DNA of 7,425 nt from Desulfobacteraceae bacterium (GTDB taxonomy: Bacteria > Desulfobacterota > DSM-4660 > Desulfatiglandales > Desulfatiglandaceae): NCBI GenBank assembly GCA_011048855.1, contig DSCZ01000527.1, positions 1 to 7,425 of the forward strand, in the 5' to 3' direction. The notes beneath the pieces were generated by a model, which saw only the letters and a list, made by a program, of their open reading frames with translations, searched no databases and was not told the DNA's origin. Every line of letters starts with the position of its first letter. Within the stretch, counting starts at the first letter, position 1. The position numbers and the translations under genes were made by a program. This document shows positions 1 to 5,073 of the stretch, in pieces.

Positions 1-50
1 CCATGTGCGGGTCTCCGGTTTGTTTTCGCTACTCAACGAAATCAATTGAA

Positions 51-788
51 ATGAACCACCTTGAAATCTATGCAGTCACGATGATCGTGCTGTTCATATC
101 GACTTTCACGCGATCGACAATCGGCTTCGGCGATGCGGTCATCGCCATGCCTGTTCTGGCTGTCATCCTGGGGGTAAAGACGGCTACACCGGTCGTGGCT
201 CTCGTCGCCTGCGTAATATCAATATCTATTGTCTACAAAAACCGAACCTCGATCGATTTTCAAACCGTCCTACCGCTGGTTGTCTCTTCGCTGCTGGGAA
301 TTCCCATCGGCCTGCTGATTCTTAAGGGAGCCTCTGAAACATTGATGAAAACCCTTCTCGGCTTCGTTGTCGCCGGCTACGGCCTGTTCGGGCTGGTCAA
401 ACCGCCGCTTACCCCGATGGGTGAAAGAAAAAGCGTCACAGCTCTCTGTGGTTTCATCGCGGGAATTCTCGGAGGAGCATACAACGTGAACGGCCTGCTG
501 ATAGCCATTTACGGAGCGATGAAACGCTGGCCCCCTCAGCAGTTCAGGGCTACCATGCACGGCTATTTTCTCCCTACCGGATTTTTCATCATGGTCGGTC
601 ACGGCATATCCGGGCTCTGGAACACCCATGTGTTCACATTGTTCGGATTGGCGTCGCCCGCCGTGCTTCTTGCGATCTATCTGGGCGGAAAGTTGAACCG
701 ATCGCTTCGCCCCGGCTCCTTCGAACGCTATGTGCACGGATTTCTTCTGATTCTGGGGGTGGCTCTCGTTATCCGCACAGTCGCTTGA
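51..788 (+). CDS. TauE/SafE-family membrane permease (putative sulfite/organosulfonate or anion exporter)
   Basis: The predicted product is a 245-residue integral membrane protein with about seven to eight hydrophobic segments separated by short loops. It looks like the TauE/SafE (DUF81) family, whose members move sulfite, sulfoacetate or other small anions across the cytoplasmic membrane. What is visible: an N-terminal segment carrying GFGDAVIAMPVLA, the usual glycine-rich first-repeat signature, and a second-half signature (GFIAGILGGAYNVNG) after the hydrophilic central loop around residue 125. The length matches the family (about 240-270). I chose the ATG at 51 because the protein then enters its first membrane helix directly. 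An in-frame ATG at 3 would add 16 polar residues, and neither start has a convincing Shine-Dalgarno. The frame is open to the left edge, so a start outside the window is also possible. The substrate cannot be read from the sequence. The gene ends 70 bases before the peptidase gene. Confidence 0.85.
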   Translation: MNHLEIYAVTMIVLFISTFTRSTIGFGDAVIAMPVLAVILGVKTATPVVALVACVISISIVYKNRTSIDFQTVLPLVVSSLLGIPIGLLILKGASETLMKTLLGFVVAGYGLFGLVKPPLTPMGERKSVTALCGFIAGILGGAYNVNGLLIAIYGAMKRWPPQQFRATMHGYFLPTGFFIMVGHGISGLWNTHVFTLFGLASPAVLLAIYLGGKLNRSLRPGSFERYVHGFLLILGVALVIRTVA

Positions 789-789
789 C

Positions 790-818
790 TTGACGGTTAG
801 GCCGCCTTGCTGTATTAC
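790..818 (+). promoter_or_regulatory. Candidate sigma-70-type promoter for the M16C peptidase gene
   Basis: TTGACG at 790-795 (5 of 6 to consensus) and TATTAC at 813-818 (4 of 6) are separated by exactly 17 bases. They lie in the gap after the permease stop codon. Transcription would begin near 825 and give a leader of about 35 bases. No terminator is visible between permease and peptidase, so read-through from upstream is also possible. Confidence 0.45.
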
Positions 819-858
819 CTCCACATCAGAATCGCAAATCCAGAGGGGGGAAAGCTTC

Positions 859-3762
859 ATGCCTGAACATGGCTTCATATTGAAATGGGACAAAACGATC
901 CAGGAACTCGCAGCGCGCGCAGTTTTTTATGTTCATGAACGCACCGGAGCCGAGCTCCTGTCCATTGTCAACAATGACGAAAACAAAGTGTTCGGAGTCA
1001 CATTCCGTACTCCGCCGACGGATTCCACCGGCGTAGCCCACATACTCGAACACTCGGTGCTTTGCGGGTCGCGTAAATACCCGGTCAAAGAGCCTTTCGT
1101 CGAGCTTTTGAAAGGCTCCCTTCAAACGTTTTTGAACGCCTTCACCTACCCGGACAGAACCTGCTACCCGGTTGCAAGCCAGCACATTGAGGATTTCTAC
1201 AATCTCGTGGATGTCTACCTGGACGCGGTATTCTACCCCAGGCTTACTCCACAAATTTTCATGCAGGAGGGCTGGCATTACGAATTCGACCCGGAAGAGG
1301 GTCTTTCGCTTAAAGGTGTCGTATACAACGAGATGAAAGGCGCGTATTCTTCGCCGGACAACCTGCTTGCAGAATATTCACTTCAATCCATTTTTCCCGA
1401 CACCCCTTACGGACTCGATTCCGGCGGCGACCCGAAAGTGATCCCGGAGCTTACTTTTGAGCAGTTTTCCTCGTTTCACTCGCGCTTCTATCACCCATCG
1501 AACGCCCGTTTCTATTTCTGCGGCGATGACCCTTCGGATCGCCGGCTCGCTGTCCTGGATGAATATCTGAGGGAATTCGACCACCTGCATGTGGACTCCA
1601 GCATCCCGGCCCAGCCTCGATTTTCTGCGCCCAAACGGTTGACGCGCTCCTTTGCCGCGGGGGAACAGGAACCCTCCGCCCCCAGGGGGATGGTGACCGT
1701 AAACTGGCTGCTCTCAGAAAATACGGATGTGGACGCCAATTTTTCGATGCACGTACTCGAATACATCCTCCTGGGCATGCCGGGATCACCTCTTAGAAAA
1801 GCACTCATAGACTCCGGGCTGGGAGAAGATCTGGCCGGGGAAGGTCTCGGAGCGGAGCTGAGGCAGAGTTACTTTTCAACCGGCCTCAAAGGCGTCAGGC
1901 TCGAAAAACTTGAAGCGGTGGAGCCGCTCGTACTTCAAACTCTCGCATCGCTTGCTGAAAACGGGATCGATCCGGAAACGATAGAGGCGGCGTTGAACAC
2001 CATCGAATTCAAGCTTCGGGAAAACAATACCGGCAGGTTCCCGAGAGGGCTTATACTCATGCTCCGGGCCGTCACCTCCTGGCTCTACGGAGGAGACCCC
2101 ACCGCACTCCTGGCCTTCGAAGGGCCTCTAGAAAAGGTCAAAACAGCCTCTGGAAAGCCCGGATTTTTTGAAAACCTGATCCGCACGATGTTCCTTGAAA
2201 ACCAGCATAGAACTACACTTCTCCTGACTCCGGACCCGAAGCTCGGAGCAGCCGAAGAAGCCGCGGAAAAGCAAAGACTGGCAGGGATACGGGCCCACAT
2301 GAATTCAGAACAGCTCGAGAAAATCTCCCAGGCGGCGGCGGAACTGGAAAAGCTGCAGCAGTCACCGGACCCTCCTGAGGCGCTCGCATCAATTCCGGTG
2401 CTCAAAAGAGAAGATCTTGAACCGTATAATAAAAAGATTCCGTGTGAAAACTTCTCCATTGAAGGGATACCGGCCCTGTATCATGAACTTTTCACAAGCG
2501 GAATCGTTTACCTGGATATCGGGTTCGATCTCCACATGCTGCCTGCGTCCTACATTCCTTTTATCCCGTTTTTCGGCCGATGCCTGGTGGAAATAGGCAC
2601 CGAAAAAGAGGACTTTTCTTCTCTTGGAAGCAGGATCAGCAGAATAACAGGCGGAATCTCCCCGCATACACTGACCGCCTCTCTTCGTGGCTCCCACCAA
2701 TGCGCCGGCTGGTTGTTTCTGCGGACCAAAGCCGTTGAATCCCGTTTGCACGAACTTGCTGACCTTCTGAAGGATATACTGTTAAGGATGAATCTTGATA
2801 ACAAGGGCAGATTCACCCAGATGCTGCTGGAAGAAAAAGCACGGCTGGAAGAAAGCCTTATCCCCGGTGGCCACCAGGTTGTCAGCACCCGCCTTCGGGC
2901 TCATTTCAACGAGGCAGGCAATGCAGCCGAGCAAATGGGCGGTGTCAGCCAGCTCTTCTTCCTCCGTGAACTTGTCGAACGCGTGAAAAACGACTGGCCG
3001 TCTGTCCTGGAAGCTCTCGAAGATATCCGCCGCACCCTGATCAACCGCCGTGCGGCCATCATCAATATCACCGCAGGCTCCTGGAACGAGGCAGGGGAAA
3101 CAGCGGCCTCCATTCTTGCCTCTATCCCGGAATGCCCGGTAGGGCGAACCGAATGGAACTGGCCGCGCACTGCGCCGTTTGAGACACTGACAATCCCGAG
3201 CCAGGTCAATTACATCGGAAAAGCCATGAATCTGTTTGAGTTTGGCTACACTTTCAGCGGCTCCTCGCTCGTGATAACCAGGTACCTTCGGAATTCCTGG
3301 CTCTGGGACCGGATACGGGTCCAGGGCGGTGCATACGGGGCTTTCTGTGCGCTTGACCGCTTCAGCGGAGTGCTGACGTTCGTTTCGTATCGTGACCCTC
3401 AGGCGGATCGAACCATAGAGGTTTTCGACGGTGCGGCCGCATACCTGGAATCCCTCGTTCTGAACGAGCGTGAACTCACCAAGAGTATAATCGGGGCCAT
3501 AGGCGACATCGACGCCCACATGCTCCCTGATGCTAAAGGTTTCTCGAGCCTGGCCAGGCATTTGACCGGTGACGATGAAGATTTGCGCCGGAAGATGCGG
3601 AATGAAGTCCTCAACACCGAAAGCAGGCACTTCCGGGAATTCGGGGAAATGCTCGATGATGCGCGGAAACGCGGAATCGTCGTTGCGCTCGGATCTCCCT
3701 CTTCGCTCCGGGAGCGGTTGAACAGAGGCCCGGGGCAACCCACGGAGATAAAAGTCCTCTGA
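859..3762 (+). CDS. PreP-like M16C family zinc metallopeptidase (presequence-protease/insulinase type)
   Basis: This is a 967-residue peptidase of the pitrilysin superfamily, subfamily M16C. These enzymes degrade short unstructured peptides inside a clam-shell chamber; mitochondrial PreP clears targeting peptides, and bacterial homologues are presumed to recycle peptides. The inverted zinc motif HILEH is at residues 61-65 (H61 and H65 bind zinc, E64 is the catalytic base). The third ligand is E158 in YNEMKG. The FLNAFTYPDRTCYP block (about 91-104) is very typical of PreP. The C-terminal half carries RVQGGAYG with R820 and Y826, the conserved substrate-contact pair contributed by the inactive half. 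The domain order is active M16 half, M16C-associated helical hinge (roughly 450-700), then inactive C-terminal half. Length is normal for the family. I chose the ATG at 859 because AGAGGGGGGA at 842-851 is a strong ribosome binding site; the frame extends upstream to a TTG at 790 that lies in the promoter. No signal peptide is seen, so it is probably cytoplasmic. Confidence 0.95.
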   Translation: MPEHGFILKWDKTIQELAARAVFYVHERTGAELLSIVNNDENKVFGVTFRTPPTDSTGVAHILEHSVLCGSRKYPVKEPFVELLKGSLQTFLNAFTYPDRTCYPVASQHIEDFYNLVDVYLDAVFYPRLTPQIFMQEGWHYEFDPEEGLSLKGVVYNEMKGAYSSPDNLLAEYSLQSIFPDTPYGLDSGGDPKVIPELTFEQFSSFHSRFYHPSNARFYFCGDDPSDRRLAVLDEYLREFDHLHVDSSIPAQPRFSAPKRLTRSFAAGEQEPSAPRGMVTVNWLLSENTDVDANFSMHVLEYILLGMPGSPLRKALIDSGLGEDLAGEGLGAELRQSYFSTGLKGVRLEKLEAVEPLVLQTLASLAENGIDPETIEAALNTIEFKLRENNTGRFPRGLILMLRAVTSWLYGGDPTALLAFEGPLEKVKTASGKPGFFENLIRTMFLENQHRTTLLLTPDPKLGAAEEAAEKQRLAGIRAHMNSEQLEKISQAAAELEKLQQSPDPPEALASIPVLKREDLEPYNKKIPCENFSIEGIPALYHELFTSGIVYLDIGFDLHMLPASYIPFIPFFGRCLVEIGTEKEDFSSLGSRISRITGGISPHTLTASLRGSHQCAGWLFLRTKAVESRLHELADLLKDILLRMNLDNKGRFTQMLLEEKARLEESLIPGGHQVVSTRLRAHFNEAGNAAEQMGGVSQLFFLRELVERVKNDWPSVLEALEDIRRTLINRRAAIINITAGSWNEAGETAASILASIPECPVGRTEWNWPRTAPFETLTIPSQVNYIGKAMNLFEFGYTFSGSSLVITRYLRNSWLWDRIRVQGGAYGAFCALDRFSGVLTFVSYRDPQADRTIEVFDGAAAYLESLVLNERELTKSIIGAIGDIDAHMLPDAKGFSSLARHLTGDDEDLRRKMRNEVLNTESRHFREFGEMLDDARKRGIVVALGSPSSLRERLNRGPGQPTEIKVL

Positions 3763-3797
3763 CGAACACTTTACCGCGAAAATCATTCAAGCTGGTT

Positions 3798-3820
3798 TCC
3801 ATCCGGTATTTCCGGATGGA
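3798..3820. terminator. Hairpin between convergent genes, possible bidirectional terminator
   Basis: A perfect 9-bp stem (TCCATCCGG at 3798-3806 against CCGGATGGA at 3812-3820) with a 5-base loop sits in the 64-base gap between the stops of the peptidase and the convergent regulator. The position suggests a shared terminator. Neither strand has a proper T-tract after the stem, so it is not a textbook rho-independent terminator. It may instead be an RNA 3'-end stabiliser. Confidence 0.4.
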
Positions 3821-3826
3821 CAAAAG

Positions 3827-4369
3827 CTATAAAGTCCCGGCCCATAAAACGACTGCCGGCCGTTCAGCTTTGTTGGTTATCACCTGGCGGTTCGGGTTAG
3901 CGAAATAATGCACCGCATCCCCTGCACGCATATGTATCGTTCTGTCGGCATGGACCAGCTCGACGGCTCCTTCGAGCACACAGAGAATCTCCTGCCCGTT
4001 TTTGATGTTTTTTCGTACCGGAATCGAAGTCCCGGTATCCAGATGAAGGATTGCGCTGTCAAGGCCCTGGCGGTCCTCGGGTGAAAAAAAGCGCCTCGTG
4101 GCAAATCCGGTATGTGGAAGATCAACCTCGTCCCACTCGGAGCGCGGGATATACACCAGTTGTTCGTGTTTATTGATTTCGTTCAGCAAATCACCGGCAT
4201 GAACCCCCAGTGCGTTGCAGATGTTTACCAGGGTGTCCACAGAAGGCGAATTAACGCTGTTTTCGACCTGGCTTAAAAAACCTTCCGATATTCCGGCCTT
4301 TTCAGCCACAGCCCGTAGCGTGAGTTTTTTCTCTTTTCGGTGTTTTCGGATCAGCAAACCTAAATTCAT
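3827..4369 (-). CDS. XRE-family transcriptional regulator with C-terminal cupin domain
   Basis: The product is a 180-residue DNA-binding regulator. A lambda-repressor-like helix-turn-helix occupies about residues 5-60, with the recognition core at 16-37 (LTLRAVAEKAGISEGFLSQ then VEN). A cupin barrel follows at about 105-175, including VLEG at 131-134 and AGDAVHYF at 149-156. XRE-cupin proteins usually control a nearby metabolic or transport operon, with the cupin binding the effector. Here the cupin metal histidines are largely absent: the first motif region reads VRKNIKNGQE where HxH would be expected, leaving only the glutamate, and the second motif has NPNRQ instead of a PxH. A non-metal ligand is therefore likely. 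I chose the start at 4369 because GGAG lies 8 bases upstream and the helix-turn-helix then begins as is usual; an in-frame ATG at 4399 would add 10 residues. No obvious target operon lies beside it. The inverted repeat over its own promoter suggests autoregulation. Confidence 0.88.
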   Translation of the reverse strand: MNLGLLIRKHRKEKKLTLRAVAEKAGISEGFLSQVENSVNSPSVDTLVNICNALGVHAGDLLNEINKHEQLVYIPRSEWDEVDLPHTGFATRRFFSPEDRQGLDSAILHLDTGTSIPVRKNIKNGQEILCVLEGAVELVHADRTIHMRAGDAVHYFANPNRQVITNKAERPAVVLWAGTL

Positions 4370-4433
4370 TCTTGAATCTCCATAATCAGCAGCAGGCATT
4401 CCACTTTCCCTGAATGCACTTCTTAAGCATTGA

Positions 4434-4459
4434 TAAATATTAATTTATACTAATATTTA
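4434..4459. promoter_or_regulatory. Inverted repeat overlapping the regulator promoter, candidate operator
   Basis: TAAATATTA (4434-4442) and its exact reverse complement TAATATTTA (4451-4459) flank an 8-base spacer, so the arms are 17 bases apart centre to centre. The repeat covers the -10 region of the regulator promoter. That is where a dimeric helix-turn-helix repressor would block its own transcription. The region is very AT-rich, which raises the odds of chance symmetry. Confidence 0.5.
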
Positions 4460-4470
4460 CAATATGTCAA
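4442..4470 (-). promoter_or_regulatory. Promoter of the XRE-cupin regulator gene
   Basis: Reading the minus strand, a perfect -35 box TTGACA lies at 4470-4465. Two overlapping -10 choices follow: TATAAA at 4449-4444 (5 of 6, spacer 15) or TAAATT at 4447-4442 (4 of 6, spacer 17). The surrounding DNA is strongly AT-rich. The leader to the ATG at 4369 would be about 65-70 bases. Confidence 0.6.
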
Positions 4471-4543
4471 CACGGAAAATCCGAACTGCCCCGGACCGTA
4501 AGAGCCATGATAAAATTTTTTAGTGTGATCTCTGTCGAAAACC

Positions 4544-4571
4544 TTGACTTCAACAAAATTTCAATTACAAT
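4544..4571 (+). promoter_or_regulatory. Sigma-70-type promoter of the cold-shock gene
   Basis: TTGACT at 4544-4549 (5 of 6) and TACAAT at 4566-4571 (5 of 6) are separated by 16 bases in an AT-rich stretch. Transcription would start near 4578, giving a leader of about 120 bases. A long leader is usual for cspA-type genes. Confidence 0.65.
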
Positions 4572-4577
4572 GCCCCT

Positions 4578-4696
4578 ATCCATCCAGGGCCTTGCAAGTG
4601 AGGGAGGCCGGTTTCCTTACCGGAGGTATTTCCATTGTCATTCGTGGCGACCTTACGTGTGGAACCATGGGAACTCTACGAAAGGAGGTCGTCATC
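4578..4696 (+). promoter_or_regulatory. Structured 5' leader of the cold-shock mRNA, candidate RNA thermoswitch
   Basis: The leader contains a 5-bp hairpin (CCGGT 4608-4612 with ACCGG 4619-4623) and a longer stem pairing 4644-4654 with 4685-4695. The core of the longer stem is CGACCT/AGGTCG (4648-4653 with 4686-4691), extended on both sides by Watson-Crick and G-U pairs. This pairing covers most of the GGAGG ribosome binding site (4684-4688) and ends two bases before the ATG. Cold-shock genes in other bacteria are known to switch translation through leader folding. That this leader does so is an inference. Confidence 0.45.
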
Positions 4697-4897
4697 ATGG
4701 CAGATGGTATAGTGAAGTGGTTCAACGAGCAAAAAGGCTTCGGCTTCATTGAGCAGGAAAATGGCCCGGACGTATTTGTCCACCATTCCGGCATCAATGC
4801 GGTTGGATTCAAGACCCTTAATGAAGGTGACCGCGTTACCTTTGACCTGGAGCAGGGTAAAAAAGGCCCCGCAGCAGTCAACGTCACCGTCGTTTAA
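4697..4897 (+). CDS. Cold-shock domain protein (CspA family)
   Basis: The product is a 66-residue single cold-shock domain (a five-stranded OB fold) that binds single-stranded RNA and DNA and acts as an RNA chaperone in the cytoplasm. The signature is complete: [15 protein letters not shown] at residues 4-18 contains RNP1 (KGFGFI, 13-18), and DVFVHHS at 25-31 contains RNP2. The paired histidines at 29-30 and the [14 protein letters not shown] block are common in proteobacterial members. Length is normal. The ATG at 4697 is preceded by AAAGGAGG (4681-4688), 8 bases away. The frame is open further upstream to 4544, but that extension would run through the promoter and leader and is not part of the protein. 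The gene is monocistronic: its own promoter lies upstream and a strong terminator starts 18 bases after the stop codon. Expression may respond to cold or growth phase through the leader. Confidence 0.96.
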   Translation: MADGIVKWFNEQKGFGFIEQENGPDVFVHHSGINAVGFKTLNEGDRVTFDLEQGKKGPAAVNVTVV

Positions 4898-4915
4898 CCC
4901 CGACCGAGACCTTTA

Positions 4916-4946
4916 AGCCTCCTGCGGTCTCCGCAGGGGGCTTTTT
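4916..4946 (+). terminator. Rho-independent terminator after the cold-shock gene
   Basis: A 12-bp GC-rich stem (4916-4927 with 4931-4942, one G-U wobble) has a three-base TCT loop and is followed by a run of five T residues (4942-4946). It cleanly separates the cold-shock gene from the KamA-like gene downstream. Confidence 0.9.
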
Positions 4947-5060
4947 CTCTGTCGGCTTAAGAGAAATAGCATAAATTTGAGCATCAGAAACGATTTTATT
5001 GTCTAATTGGTATGCTCGGTTTTGCATAGACCATTCACGGCGGCAAACGGAACCGTCGGG

Positions 5061-5067
5061 AAAGGAG
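5061..5067 (+). promoter_or_regulatory. Ribosome binding site that fixes a GTG start
   Basis: AAAGGAG lies 6 bases before the GTG at 5074. An ATG at 5069 is only one base from the site, is in another frame and soon meets a stop. The GTG is therefore the start of the KamA-like protein. Confidence 0.8.
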
Positions 5068-5073
5068 CATGTT

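Noticed and set aside
270..893. Long minus-strand open frame opposite the permease gene (207 codons)
   Set aside because: Its product is hydrophilic and rich in His, Ser and Gln with no recognisable domain. The plus strand encodes a clear membrane protein, so this is a shadow.
2782..3786. Minus-strand open frame of 334 codons opposite the 3' half of the peptidase gene
   Set aside because: It is antisense to well-conserved M16C sequence, has no recognisable motif and no ribosome binding site context. It is a codon-bias shadow.
4544..4696. N-terminal extension of the cold-shock protein by 51 residues
   Set aside because: Its TTG start is the -35 box of the promoter. The domain starts exactly at the ATG at 4697, which has an ideal ribosome binding site.
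4635..4712. Possible leader peptide starting with TTG at 4635 after GGAGG at 4622-4626
   Set aside because: The start codon is weak, there is no meaningful codon run such as regulatory amino-acid repeats, and it overlaps the cold-shock start. It could be chance; the GGAGG is better explained as leader structure.
5069..5071. ATG as start of the gene downstream of the cold-shock terminator
   Set aside because: It is only one base from the Shine-Dalgarno and its frame reaches a stop within about 33 codons. The GTG at 5074 opens the long frame.
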